DNA from: CADEDV01 sp964437415
GTDB taxonomy: Bacteria; Bacteroidota; Bacteroidia; Chitinophagales; Chitinophagaceae
Direction of reading: 5' to 3'
NCBI GenBank assembly: GCA_964437415.1
Contig: CAYTGN010000011.1
Location: forward strand, 39,186-103,185
Length of the DNA stretch: 64,000 nucleotides
The translations under genes were made by a program, and so were the position numbers. The notes beneath the pieces are model-generated. The model was not told the origin of the DNA, did not search any database, and saw nothing but the letters and a program-made list of their open reading frames with translations. Positions 17,172 through 26,821 of the stretch are shown here, piece after piece (within the stretch, counting starts at the first letter, position 1; each line of letters opens with the position of its first letter).

Positions 17172-17306
17172 AAATTTTTTTTTATCTCAGAAATGTAGAT
17201 ATTCGCCGTCCTGTCCAACTTTTTTTATTGACATGGTGTGAAGAAGATTCCTGGACATTTTTACAACGACTTTAATTAACCCGATATACAAACTGCTTAT
17301 TGACAG

Positions 17307-18740
17307 ATGGAGAAAAATGCTGAAAAAGTCTGGGGCAATTGTTTAAAGATCATCAAGGATATTGTTGAATGGCAGCATTACAAAACATGGTTTGAACCTA
17401 TCCATCCTGTTTCCCTGAAAAATAATATTCTCGTTATCCAGGTGCCCAGCCAGTTTTTTTTCGAATATCTCGAAGAACATTATGTAAATTTATTAGCTAA
17501 GACATTGAAGAGAGAATTGGGTAAAGAGGCCCGTCTCGAATATCGCATCATGGTGGACAGCGGCAACAGCAAGAATAAGCCTGTTACCATGGATGTAAGC
17601 GGTCATGGTTATAAAACTTATTCCAATAACGAAATGGATTTCCCGTTAGTCATAAATAATCCCGTCAAGAATCCGTTCGTTATACCGGGTCTGAAAAAAA
17701 TGCAGATTGACCCGCAACTGAATTCTGCATACACATTTGAAGCATTTATTGAAGGTGATTGCAACAGGGTGGCCCGTCGTGCAGGAAAAACAGTGGCAGA
17801 AAAACCGGGCGCCAATTCTTTTAACCCGCTGGTTATATATGGAGGTGTAGGTTTGGGCAAGACCCACCTGGCACAGGCCATCGGCAATGAAGTAAAAAGA
17901 TCAAACCCCAACAAAGTGGTGCTGTATGTGAGCTCGGAAAAGTTCATCAACCAGTTCATGGATCACAGCCGGAACAATGCGATCAACGATTTCATTCATT
18001 TCTACCAGCTTATTGATGTGCTGATCATTGATGACGTGCAGTTTTTTGCAAAGGCGGAAAAATCACAGGATGCTTTCTTCGCCATTTTCAATCATTTGCA
18101 TCAATCGGGCAAACAACTTATTCTGACCTCCGACAAATCACCTAAAGACCTTGAAGGTGTCCAGGAAAGGTTGCTGAGCCGTTTCCGCTGGGGACTAAGC
18201 GCCGACCTGCAGGTGCCTGATTACGACACCAGGATAGATATTCTTGAGAGAAAAATGAAGAACGACGGGCTTGAAATGCCCAAAGAAGTGGTGAAATATA
18301 TTGCCTATAATATTAATAGTAATGTGAGGGAACTGGAGGGTGCGTTGATATCACTCTTGGCACAATCTTCGCTAAACAGGAGGGAGATTGACTTAGATTT
18401 AGCCAAGAAAGTGTTACGCAATTTCATCAAATCATCAAGCAAAGAGATCACCATCGAAACCATCCAGCGAATGGTTTGCGAATACTTCGATGTTTCCTAC
18501 GACAAGTTGTTGCAAAAAACCCGTAAACGGGAGATCGTACAGGCCCGGCAGATCACTATGTATCTGGCCAAGGCGTTTACCAAGAATTCACTGAAAACCA
18601 TTGGTGAACATTTTGGCGGTCGTGACCATACCACAGTCATCCATTCCTGCCAAACGGTAAAGGACCTGATGGATACAGATTCAGTATTCCGGGAAAATGT
18701 TTTGGAACTGCAGCAAAAAGTGCAATTGGCTGCTATGTAA
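17307..18740 (+). CDS. dnaA: Chromosomal replication initiator DnaA
   Basis: A 477-residue AAA+ protein that binds DnaA boxes and opens oriC. The N-terminal domain I (VWGNCLKIIKDIVEWQHYKTWFEPI) is followed by a linker, the AAA+ core with Walker A GGVGLGKTHL (179-188) and Walker B LIIDDVQF (239-246), and the DNA-binding domain IV with signature FGGRDHTTVIHSC (about 436-448). Length is normal. No DnaA-box cluster is evident in the 135 bases upstream or in the 140 bases downstream, so oriC may lie elsewhere. A terminator follows. Confidence 0.98.
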   Translation: MEKNAEKVWGNCLKIIKDIVEWQHYKTWFEPIHPVSLKNNILVIQVPSQFFFEYLEEHYVNLLAKTLKRELGKEARLEYRIMVDSGNSKNKPVTMDVSGHGYKTYSNNEMDFPLVINNPVKNPFVIPGLKKMQIDPQLNSAYTFEAFIEGDCNRVARRAGKTVAEKPGANSFNPLVIYGGVGLGKTHLAQAIGNEVKRSNPNKVVLYVSSEKFINQFMDHSRNNAINDFIHFYQLIDVLIIDDVQFFAKAEKSQDAFFAIFNHLHQSGKQLILTSDKSPKDLEGVQERLLSRFRWGLSADLQVPDYDTRIDILERKMKNDGLEMPKEVVKYIAYNINSNVRELEGALISLLAQSSLNRREIDLDLAKKVLRNFIKSSSKEITIETIQRMVCEYFDVSYDKLLQKTRKREIVQARQITMYLAKAFTKNSLKTIGEHFGGRDHTTVIHSCQTVKDLMDTDSVFRENVLELQQKVQLAAM

Positions 18741-18777
18741 GAAATACAGAGATTTCGCAATTAAAAAACTGGAAATG

Positions 18778-18803
18778 TCCTGACCAAAGAGTCAGGATTT
18801 TTT
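18778..18803 (+). terminator. Rho-independent terminator after dnaA
   Basis: TCCTGAC-CAAAGA-GTCAGGA, a perfect 7-bp stem followed by six T, 37 bases after the dnaA stop. Confidence 0.9.
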
Positions 18804-18880
18804 ATGTACTGAACCGGAATAAAGTTTATGCCGGAAACCAATTAATCTTTATTTTTGCCACCCCTTGAAAAAGGGCAGCC

Positions 18881-18971
18881 GGTGAGGTGGATGAGTGGCT
18901 GAAATCAACGGTTTGCTAAACCGTCGTACGACCTTAAAGTTGTACCGAGGGTTCGAATCCCTCCCTCACCG
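18881..18971 (+). tRNA. tRNA-Ser (anticodon GCU)
   Basis: A 91-base class II tRNA. The acceptor arm GGTGAGG pairs with CCTCACC. The anticodon stem ACGGT/ACCGT encloses the loop TTGCTAA (anticodon GCU, reading AGC/AGU). A long variable arm GTACGACC-TTAA-AGTTGTAC is typical of serine tRNAs, and the T arm contains GGTTCGAATCC. The discriminator is G; the CCA tail is not encoded. Confidence 0.96.
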
Positions 18972-19037
18972 CATGAAGCCGCTTTAAAATGAAGCGGTTT
19001 TTTTATGTTTCAGGGATGCTGTGTTTAAACAAACGCA

Positions 19038-19410
19038 TTAAACGGCTTCTTCCATAATAAATATGGCATTTTTGTTCAGGTCATAAAATCCGAACTCATT
19101 TGTTTGCCAGGCGGTATTTTCCCTGAATTTATCATGGCCTACTGTCCCCCGGGCTACAAACTCTTCAAACAGTGGCTTAATATTCTTCACAAGAATTCTA
19201 ATTACAGAACCACCATGTAATGGATCATCTTCAGTGTCTGCATGCCATTGAAGGTGCAGGTAAATATTTTTCCCTGAATAGTGCTGCATACATATTGTCT
19301 TTATAGTATGTTTCAAATCCCGCCTTCTCATTATACCATGCAATGTCCCTGTTTATGTCTGCAGAAGGGAGTACCGGTATAATATGAATTATTTCTGCTT
19401 TTGATATCAT
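19038..19410 (-). pseudogene. VOC family (glyoxalase/bleomycin-resistance-like) protein with one frameshift
   Basis: Two frames together encode one ~123-residue VOC protein. Frame 1 from ATG 19410 gives IIHIIPVLPSADINRDIAWY, the typical first beta-alpha unit. After the T-run 19267-19271 the other frame continues as NIYLHLQWHADTEDDPLHGG, NTAWQTNEFGFYDLNKNAIF and ends FIMEEAV. Adding one base to the homopolymer restores a continuous gene, so this may be a sequencing error rather than decay. Such proteins are small cytosolic metalloenzymes or drug-binding proteins; no substrate can be assigned. Confidence 0.78.
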
Positions 19411-19595
19411 TGTTGGGTTGGTTACTTTTTTTTAAAAATTTAATTTTAATATCAATCTAATTTGCTGCGTTCCACTTGCTGCAAAAAGGGTTTAAGCATG
19501 ATATATATCAATTTGAAACCGGTCATCCTCTAAATTCTTCATTTATTGGCAGCAATTATACTAATTTTAGTGTCTGTTAATCTGATTGTAGCGAC

Positions 19596-20204
19596 TTGCC
19601 AACTGAAAATCTGCATAACGAATCCGTTCTTGTCCGGGAAATGCAATCCGGCTGCCAGCAGGCATTTACTGCGATATATATTTATTATAGCCCCAGGTTA
19701 TATAATAATATATATGGGATGGTACATGACAAAACCCTAGCGGAAGAGCTCGTGCAGGAGTTATTTACCCGTATCTGGCAAAAGAGAGAATGTAAAGGCA
19801 TTACCGAAAATTTTTCTGGTTACTTGTACCGCACGGCCCAAAACCTGGTGCATGATTTTTTCCGCAGGATGCGCCGTGACCGCATACTGATGGACCGTTT
19901 CAGTAAGGCGTTGGCAGATAAATACGAAAATCCCGAAGACGCTATTCATCGTTCTGAATCGGTGACACTTCTTAAAACCGCTATCGAACAATTGCCGCCG
20001 CAGCAAAAAAAAGTATATAAATTAGTAAAGGAAAACGGGCTTACTTACAGGAAAGCGGCAGAATCTATGGGCATATCGCCACTTACTGTAAAAGAGTATC
20101 TCGTTTCTGCCAACAAGTCCATTCGCAATTATTTGCTGAGTCGCACGGACTCTCCCAAAGAGTTGTTATACACTGCGTTAATCGTTCTCGGCCTCATGCA
20201 TTAA
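19596..20204 (+). CDS. ECF RNA polymerase sigma factor, PUL module 1
   Basis: A 202-residue sigma-70 family protein with region 2 (MQSGCQQAFTAIYIYYSPRLYNNIYGMVHDKTLAEELVQ is followed by LFTRIWQKR) and region 4 (AIEQLPPQQKKVYKLVKENGLTYRKAAESMGIS). It lacks regions 1 and 3, as ECF factors do. The start is a TTG at 19596: a stop codon closes the frame 15 bases upstream and the next Met would cut into region 2. It is followed by FecR, SusC and SusD, the Bacteroidota arrangement in which FecR holds the sigma factor until substrate binding at the STN-containing SusC releases it. Confidence 0.92.
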   Translation: MPTENLHNESVLVREMQSGCQQAFTAIYIYYSPRLYNNIYGMVHDKTLAEELVQELFTRIWQKRECKGITENFSGYLYRTAQNLVHDFFRRMRRDRILMDRFSKALADKYENPEDAIHRSESVTLLKTAIEQLPPQQKKVYKLVKENGLTYRKAAESMGISPLTVKEYLVSANKSIRNYLLSRTDSPKELLYTALIVLGLMH

Positions 20205-20270
20205 GTTTTTTATTGCTTACCCCCCCATTTTTAATTCCCACACGTTACTTGTGAAATAAATAAACTATAA

Positions 20271-21500
20271 GTGCCTCAATCAACACATTCCCGTAACGAT
20301 CTTTTTGAGAAACTGTTGCAGGGAAAGCTTACATCGCAGGAAACACAGGAGTTACTGGAATGGCTTGGTAAAGAGAAATTGGATGATGAAACCGCCGGTC
20401 TTATCCTGGCACAATTGAAAAAGCCTGTTATGCAGGGGCAGATCAGCCCGGATATTATTCATGCTCTTGAAGCAAGACTGCCGCTCATTTTTAAAGAGGC
20501 GAAGAAAACATCACGCATAGTTGAACTGGCCGGTAAAAAATGGTTACGTTATGCTGCATCTATACTTTTATTAGTGGCGGCAGGTTTTTATTTTTTAACC
20601 AGTTCAACCAATAGCCCGGATGCTGCTGAAAGCAAAATTGCTGTTCGTAATGAAATTGTTGATCCGCAGCCCGGAAAGGATGGTGCAATCCTCACACTGA
20701 TTGACGGAACTCAGTTGGTGCTGGACAGCATGAGCAACGGACTTATTACTACACAAAATGGAATAAGGGTTATACTGAATAACGGGCAGGTCACTTATAC
20801 GGCAGATGATGATATTGCTGCAGCTTCAGTAGCATATAACACCATGACAACACCGAAGGGCAGGCAGTTCCAGTTGATGTTGCCCGATGGTTCAAAGGTT
20901 TGGCTGAATGCTGCTTCTTCGATCCGCTATCCTGTTATTTTCAGCGGCAGCGAAAGAAAAGTGGATATAACCGGTGAAGCTTATTTTGAAATAGCAAGAA
21001 ACGAGTCTATGCCTTTCCGGGTAAGCACAGGTAATGGTGCTGAAATAGAAGTGCTGGGCACTCATTTCAATGTGAATTCCTACAATGATGAAGGAAGAAT
21101 AAGCACCACGTTGCTCGAAGGTTCTGTGAAAGTGACAGGTAGCGGAACAGCAGGAGTGGTATTGATCCCCGGGCAGCAGGTCCAGGTAAACAATAATAAT
21201 GACCGGTCTTCCGGAAATACTTCACAGGTCAAAGTGCTGAACAATGTGGATGTTGAAAGAGTGATGGCATGGAAAAATGGAGTTTTCAATTTCCAGGATG
21301 CAAAGCTGGAAGAAGTGATGCGCCAGTTGGAAAGATGGTATGATATAGAAGTGGTGTATGAAAAAGGAATACCCCCGCCGCTTGAGTTTTTTGGAAAAAT
21401 GGGAAGAGATCTTCCTTTGTCAACGGTCCTTCGTGGTCTGAATTTGTCGAAAGTGAATTTCAGGATCGAAGAAGGGAAGAGGCTGGTGGTGATGCCTTGA
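20271..21500 (+). CDS. FecR-family anti-sigma factor, PUL module 1
   Basis: A 409-residue protein with a cytoplasmic N-terminal sigma-binding region (residues 1-85), one membrane helix (YAASILLLVAAGFYFLT, ~96-112), and a periplasmic FecR domain (TPKGRQFQLMLPDGSKVWLNAASSIRYP). The C-terminal DUF4974 secretin/STN-interacting part contains FNFQDAKLEEVMRQLERWYDIEVVYEKG. Start is GTG at 20271. It transmits the signal from SusC to the sigma factor encoded upstream. Its paralogue at 39864 is very similar throughout the periplasmic domain. Confidence 0.93.
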   Translation: MPQSTHSRNDLFEKLLQGKLTSQETQELLEWLGKEKLDDETAGLILAQLKKPVMQGQISPDIIHALEARLPLIFKEAKKTSRIVELAGKKWLRYAASILLLVAAGFYFLTSSTNSPDAAESKIAVRNEIVDPQPGKDGAILTLIDGTQLVLDSMSNGLITTQNGIRVILNNGQVTYTADDDIAAASVAYNTMTTPKGRQFQLMLPDGSKVWLNAASSIRYPVIFSGSERKVDITGEAYFEIARNESMPFRVSTGNGAEIEVLGTHFNVNSYNDEGRISTTLLEGSVKVTGSGTAGVVLIPGQQVQVNNNNDRSSGNTSQVKVLNNVDVERVMAWKNGVFNFQDAKLEEVMRQLERWYDIEVVYEKGIPPPLEFFGKMGRDLPLSTVLRGLNLSKVNFRIEEGKRLVVMP

Positions 21501-21582
21501 CCCGATAAATTGAAAAGCCACCATAAAAGGAAATGACATGCACCGGCAGGTTTCCGGGACATGTGTGGATTGCTTGAAAAAA

Positions 21583-21609
21583 ACCGCCTCGGACGGCTAT
21601 CCGGGCGGT
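21583..21609 (+). promoter_or_regulatory. Conserved hairpin between fecR and susC, module 1
   Basis: CCGCC ... GGCGG arms with inner GGA/TCC around CGGCTA, about 80 bases before susC. The same position in module 2 has a related hairpin (41115-41138) with a similar loop. No T-run follows, so it is not a simple terminator. Both copies are followed by a conserved ACCAAACCAGT block 10-15 bases before the susC start. Confidence 0.5.
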
Positions 21610-21680
21610 GCAGGTTTGAGTAATCCAAAATTTCAACATCGCTAAACATTGATTTTTTAAAACCAAACCAGTGCAAACTT

Positions 21681-24600
21681 ATGCAAAAAACTGCTCTTTG
21701 TAACCGGGACACTGTGGCTGGCCTTTCGTTGTGTGTGGCCTTGTTCTCCGGCAAAACGGCAAACAAAAAGTCACAGACGCTTCGGTTGCTAACTCAAACC
21801 TGCCCTGGTGGGCTAATCAGGGCTCTGATTGTTATGAAGCTGACTGTCATTTTCCTGCTTGCAGGACTGCTCAATGCCCGGGCCGAAGGATATTCTCAAA
21901 CTATATCCTTCTCCGGTAGAAACGTAGCCATTACCAATGTCTTTAAAGCCATTGAAAAGCAAACGGGCTACACTGTTTTTGCCAATAAAGACCTGTTGAA
22001 AGGTACGAAGCCGGTAACGGTTGCGGCAGAAGAAATGCCATTAAAAGATTTTTTGGATGTGGCTCTTCGTAACCAGCCTATTGGATACGAGATTCACAAC
22101 AAGACCATTTTCATCAAGTCACGGGCAATAATGCCCGAACTGCCTGTTTCTTCAAATGAGCCGCTTGTTGCGGAAGAAGAAATTCTGCCAGATATAACTG
22201 GGGTGGTGCTGAATGAAGATGGCGACCCGCTGGAAGGCGCTACAGTTACAATCAAAGGAACCAGGACCTCAACTGCTACCAATGCAGAAGGCCGCTTTAC
22301 GATCAATGCAAGAGCTAACAATGTTCTTGTTATTTCGTTTATCGGGTACGAAACCATAGAAGTGTCAGTCGGCGACCGCACTACGATTGACATCACGTTG
22401 AAGAAATTGCTTGTTGAAATAGACCATGTGGTCGTTACCGCTCTCGGTATCCCTAAGAGAGCCAAGACACTTACCTATAACGTGCAGGAGATAAAGAACG
22501 AAGAGATCAGCACGGTGAACAACGGCAACTTTGTCAACAGCCTTGTTGGTAAAGTGGCAGGAGCCACCATCAACAGTTCTTCTGCCGGGAACGGCGCTTC
22601 TGCAAGAGTGGTATTACGTGGCGTGAAATCCATCAGTGGCAACAACAATGCGCTGTATGTGATTGATGGTATCCCGATGCCCAATATCATCCGCGGGCAA
22701 GCCGAAGATATATTCTCCGGGGCCGGCCAGACAGGTGATTTTGTGGCCAACCTCAATCCTGATGATATTGAAAGCCTTTCTATCCTCAGCGGCCCTGCTG
22801 CTGCGGCTTTATACGGAAGTGCTGCCGCCAATGGTGTAATTCTTATCAATACCAAAAAGGGAGGAAAGGACAGAACGGATGTGAGTGTATCCAACACAAC
22901 CACATTTTCCAGTCCGCTGATACTTCCTAAGTTTCAGAACACTTATGGCCCCAGTGCAGTGGGCAGCTATTTTAGCTGGGGTGAAAAATTAGCAACTCCA
23001 TCCGGCTATCGTCCCGAAGACTTTTTTCAAACAGGAGTGAACTCCACCACTTCGCTTACTTTTTCTACAGGAACGGAGAGAAGTCAAACCTATATTTCGC
23101 TAGGCAACACTTCTTCAAAGGGGATTATCCCGAACAATAATTTTAACCGGTCAAATTTTACTGCAAGAAATACGAGTACATTTCTTGATGGCCGCATGAA
23201 TCTGGATGTGAGCTTCATGGCGGGCCTGGTGGATGAAAGAAATATGATCTCGCAAGGGCAGTATTTCAATCCGCTGGTCGCGGTGTACCTGTTTCCACCC
23301 GGCGATGATTTCAATAAGGCGAAAGCTTTTGAAAGACATAATCCTTCCCGCAACCTGATGACACAGTTCTGGCCATTTGGTGATAACGGGTTGCTGATGC
23401 AAAATCCCTATTGGGTGACGCAGCGTGACATCTTTCAGAACAAAAGGGAACGTTACATGACCACGATGTCGCTCCGTTACAATCTTAATGACTGGATCAG
23501 CCTTTCCGGTCGTGCCAAGATGGATAAATCGAACGAAAAGAGTGAAAGAAAATTTGCAGCATCCACCAACCAGCTATTTGCTTCGGAAAATGGTTTCTAT
23601 TCCCTCAACACCCTGGACAACCGCCAGATCTATGCAGAAGGAATGGTCAACATCAATAAAAAGCTGAACAATGATTACAATGTAACTGCCAATATCGGAA
23701 CCGCTATTGAAGATATCCGCTATAACCAGTATTTGTTTGGCGGAAGACTGCAGGGAGTTGCGAATCTTTACACTTATGCCAATATTAACAGGGCCACTTC
23801 CGACATGTCTCAGTACGGGTATAACCGGCAAAAGCAATCTGTTTTCGGCAGTGCACAGTTAGGATACCGCAACATGGTTCACCTTGACCTGACTGCCCGT
23901 AACGACTGGGCCTCTACGTTAGCAGGTTCTTCAGGCAACTGGTCATTCTTCTACCCGTCAGTTGGTTTGTCCGCAGTGATAACCGATTTGCTTGAAATCC
24001 GTTCAAGAACATTGTCATACCTGAAACTGCGCATTTCTCATTCGGCTGTAGGTAATGAACCACGAGAGCATCTTTCCATCCCAACCTACCCGCTGGCAGG
24101 TGGTTTCCCTGTTACACAAACAAGGTTGCCCAATCCTGATCTGAAACCGGAACTTACCCGTTCATGGGAAGCAGGTCTGAACTCAGCATTTTTCAACGGG
24201 GCGCTTCGCATAGACGCAACAGTTTATCTGTCCCGCACCTACAACCAGTTCTTTGAACCTACACTGTCTTCTGCATCTGGTTTCACCAGCGTAGTAGTAA
24301 ATGCAGGACGGGTGGATAATAAAGGTATCGAGCTGTCTGCGAGATACACAAAGAAATTCGGTAACCTGAGCTGGACCACCAATGCTACTTATTCTCTCAA
24401 CAGGAATAAGATCGTTGAATTGCTGCCCGGTTGGACCAACCCTATCACAGGTGAGGTTATTACATTGCGTGAGCTGGATATGACCGGAACCGGCAGCTAC
24501 AAGATGGTGCTGAAAGAAGGCGGATCTATGGGAGATATTTACGTCAATACACTCCGTGTGGATGAGCATGGCGCTATCTATGTAGATCCCAGTTCACAAA

Positions 24601-25148
24601 CAGTAGCCGCTGAACTCAACAAATTTGTTTTTGCAGGCAACAGCAATCCACGATACAATTTTGGATGGGGTAATGCTTTTAGTTGGAAAGGAATTACGCT
24701 GAATGCCATGGTTGCCGGAAGAGTGGGTGGTATTGTGGTGTCAAATACACAAGCCATCATGGATGCCTTTGGTGTGTCGAAAACATCAGCAGATGCCCGT
24801 GACCAGGGCGGCGCTTTAGTCAATGGAAGACCGATACCTGCGCAGGAATATTACCAGGTGGTAGGAGCAGGGGCTTCAGGAGGTATCGCTTCTATGTATT
24901 GCTACAGTGCAACCAATGTGAGGTTGGCAGAATTGTCAGTAGGATATGATCTGCCGGTGAAGAAGCTCGGTAAGTTTATCAAGAGTGCCAATGTTTCTTT
25001 TGTAGGACGCAACCTGTTCCTGATCTACAGTGCTGCTCCCTTTGATCCGGAACTGACAGCAAATACACAAACCTATTTCCAGGGGATAGACTATTTCATG
25101 ATGCCGAGTCTCCGCTCTATGGGATTTGCTGTAAAACTTAATTTCTGA
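21681..25148 (+). CDS. SusC/RagA TonB-linked outer-membrane transporter with STN domain, module 1
   Basis: A 1,155-residue glycan importer. A long leader ends with a signal peptide (MKLTVIFLLAGLLNARAEG). Then come an STN domain (~71-150, ISFSGRNVAITNVFKAIEKQ to NKTIFIKS), a carboxypeptidase-regulatory domain (ITGVVLNEDGDPLEGATVTI), a plug with the SusC signature (ALYVIDGIPMPN; AAALYGSAAANGVILI) and a 22-strand barrel ending AVKLNF. The STN domain marks it as a transducer that signals to the FecR encoded upstream. With SusD (next gene) it forms the oligosaccharide uptake complex. Start at 21681 was chosen because the paralogue begins the same way (MxKTAxC). Confidence 0.96.
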   Translation: MQKTALCNRDTVAGLSLCVALFSGKTANKKSQTLRLLTQTCPGGLIRALIVMKLTVIFLLAGLLNARAEGYSQTISFSGRNVAITNVFKAIEKQTGYTVFANKDLLKGTKPVTVAAEEMPLKDFLDVALRNQPIGYEIHNKTIFIKSRAIMPELPVSSNEPLVAEEEILPDITGVVLNEDGDPLEGATVTIKGTRTSTATNAEGRFTINARANNVLVISFIGYETIEVSVGDRTTIDITLKKLLVEIDHVVVTALGIPKRAKTLTYNVQEIKNEEISTVNNGNFVNSLVGKVAGATINSSSAGNGASARVVLRGVKSISGNNNALYVIDGIPMPNIIRGQAEDIFSGAGQTGDFVANLNPDDIESLSILSGPAAAALYGSAAANGVILINTKKGGKDRTDVSVSNTTTFSSPLILPKFQNTYGPSAVGSYFSWGEKLATPSGYRPEDFFQTGVNSTTSLTFSTGTERSQTYISLGNTSSKGIIPNNNFNRSNFTARNTSTFLDGRMNLDVSFMAGLVDERNMISQGQYFNPLVAVYLFPPGDDFNKAKAFERHNPSRNLMTQFWPFGDNGLLMQNPYWVTQRDIFQNKRERYMTTMSLRYNLNDWISLSGRAKMDKSNEKSERKFAASTNQLFASENGFYSLNTLDNRQIYAEGMVNINKKLNNDYNVTANIGTAIEDIRYNQYLFGGRLQGVANLYTYANINRATSDMSQYGYNRQKQSVFGSAQLGYRNMVHLDLTARNDWASTLAGSSGNWSFFYPSVGLSAVITDLLEIRSRTLSYLKLRISHSAVGNEPREHLSIPTYPLAGGFPVTQTRLPNPDLKPELTRSWEAGLNSAFFNGALRIDATVYLSRTYNQFFEPTLSSASGFTSVVVNAGRVDNKGIELSARYTKKFGNLSWTTNATYSLNRNKIVELLPGWTNPITGEVITLRELDMTGTGSYKMVLKEGGSMGDIYVNTLRVDEHGAIYVDPSSQTVAAELNKFVFAGNSNPRYNFGWGNAFSWKGITLNAMVAGRVGGIVVSNTQAIMDAFGVSKTSADARDQGGALVNGRPIPAQEYYQVVGAGASGGIASMYCYSATNVRLAELSVGYDLPVKKLGKFIKSANVSFVGRNLFLIYSAAPFDPELTANTQTYFQGIDYFMMPSLRSMGFAVKLNF

Positions 25149-25170
25149 CAATCTAATAATAACAACAGTT

Positions 25171-26793
25171 ATGATGACAGATAAAATCATTTTTTGGAAA
25201 AGGCTTACACTACTGAGTGTAATGGCCGCAGTCATTGCTTCCGGCTGCACCCGGAATTTTGACGACCTCAACACCAACCGCCATGAAGCAACTGAGGATA
25301 TGATGGCGACTGACAACCTCAAAACAGGAGCTTTCTTTTCCCAGATGCTGCGCAACGTGGTATTGTTTAATGACGGAACAAACCTGACAAGTGATTACCA
25401 GGTGGCGCAGGGACTTACCAGCGATGTATATTCCGGTTATATTGCTCCAACGGGTACCTGGTTTGGAGGTGTACACAACGGATGCTACAATTTTGTTACA
25501 GGATGGATCGAAAAAACTTTTACTTCCGGTTTTGCATCGATAATGCCTGCCTGGCAGGCCATTACAAAAGCTGCCGGTGACCAGGGGCTGCCTGAAGTTG
25601 GCGCTTTGGCCACTATTGTGAAAGTGCAGGGTATGCATCGTGTAACAGATGCATACGGCCCCCTTCCCTATATCAATTATGGCAGCGGTAGCCTGCAAAA
25701 TATGTACAACTCCCAGCAAGCGATATACACAAGATTTTTTGAAGAGCTGGGCTCAGCAATAGATGTGCTAACATTATTTGCGCAGGGTAATCCCGGCACT
25801 ACTGTATTGGCGAAATACGATTTTATTTACGGGGGAAATGTTGCCAACTGGATAAAGTTTGCCAATACATTGCGCCTTCGCCTGGCATTGCGTGTAGTTT
25901 ATGCCAACGCCTCATTAGCACAAACAGAAGCTGAGAAATCAATAAATAATCCTTTTGGTGTGATTTCAGTTCCAAATGAAAGGGCGGCATTGCAACGTTC
26001 CTCTAACCTCATCTATTACCATCCTTTGTATGAAATAGCTTATTTGTTCAATGCAGGTGAAGCCCGGATGAGTGCTTCTATGGATGCTTATATGAACGGA
26101 TATGCTGACCCCAGAAGGGCTGTTTATTTTACTACCGCAGATGACGGCAACTATCATGGTGTTCGCCAGGGCATTGTAACAACTACCTGGACTCCTTACA
26201 CCGGACCGGCAATTTCCAACCTGAATATGGATATGAGCACAACACAAATTGTATGGATGACTGCAGCCGAATCTTATTTTCTCAGAGCCGAGGGAGCTCT
26301 TCGTGGATGGAATATGGGAGGAACTGCTGAATACTTCTACAACGAAGGGATTGTAAACTCATTTCTCGAAAACGGCTTATCGGCATCCGGCGCTGTAACC
26401 TATGCGGCTAATAATACTTTAATGCCGGCAGCCTTTATTGACAACAGCGGACAGTCGGGCAATGATGCCCCGGCGCCAAGCACTATCACTATTGCCTGGA
26501 ATGCAGGAGACCCGCTTGAAACGAACCTGGAAAGAATCATCACACAAAAATGGATAGCCATGTATCCCGATGGCCCGGAAGGATGGGCAGAGTTCCGCCG
26601 CACCGGCTACCCGAAATTATTCCCGGTAGTGAGCAACCGTAGCAATGGAATTATAAATACGGCCATACAGATCCGCCGCATTCCCTTTCCGCAATCGGAG
26701 TATAATAATAATGCTGCTGGTGTTCAAAGCGGTGTTTCGAATTTGGGTGGTCCTGACGGCGGTGGCACCAAACTTTGGTGGGATAAAAAATAA
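25171..26793 (+). CDS. SusD/RagB family glycan-binding lipoprotein, module 1
   Basis: A 540-residue outer-membrane lipoprotein: the signal ends at the lipobox VIASGC. The mature start TRNFDDLNTNRHEAT and the TPR-rich helical body (YGPLPYINYGSG, WIKFANTLRLRLALRVVY, FLRAEGALRGWNMGG, QKWIAMYPDGPEGWAEFRRTGYPKLFPV) place it in the SusD-like_2 family. It lids the SusC barrel and binds the glycan. Starts 22 bases after SusC. Its paralogue at 44681 shares these motifs. Confidence 0.95.
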   Translation: MMTDKIIFWKRLTLLSVMAAVIASGCTRNFDDLNTNRHEATEDMMATDNLKTGAFFSQMLRNVVLFNDGTNLTSDYQVAQGLTSDVYSGYIAPTGTWFGGVHNGCYNFVTGWIEKTFTSGFASIMPAWQAITKAAGDQGLPEVGALATIVKVQGMHRVTDAYGPLPYINYGSGSLQNMYNSQQAIYTRFFEELGSAIDVLTLFAQGNPGTTVLAKYDFIYGGNVANWIKFANTLRLRLALRVVYANASLAQTEAEKSINNPFGVISVPNERAALQRSSNLIYYHPLYEIAYLFNAGEARMSASMDAYMNGYADPRRAVYFTTADDGNYHGVRQGIVTTTWTPYTGPAISNLNMDMSTTQIVWMTAAESYFLRAEGALRGWNMGGTAEYFYNEGIVNSFLENGLSASGAVTYAANNTLMPAAFIDNSGQSGNDAPAPSTITIAWNAGDPLETNLERIITQKWIAMYPDGPEGWAEFRRTGYPKLFPVVSNRSNGIINTAIQIRRIPFPQSEYNNNAAGVQSGVSNLGGPDGGGTKLWWDKK

Positions 26794-26821
26794 ATAAACC
26801 TAACTGCAAAATCTCAGAGTT

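Noticed and set aside
17172..17306. oriC upstream of dnaA
   Set aside because: No cluster of TTATNCACA-type DnaA boxes and no AT-rich unwinding repeats were seen in the 135 bases before dnaA or between its stop and the tRNA.
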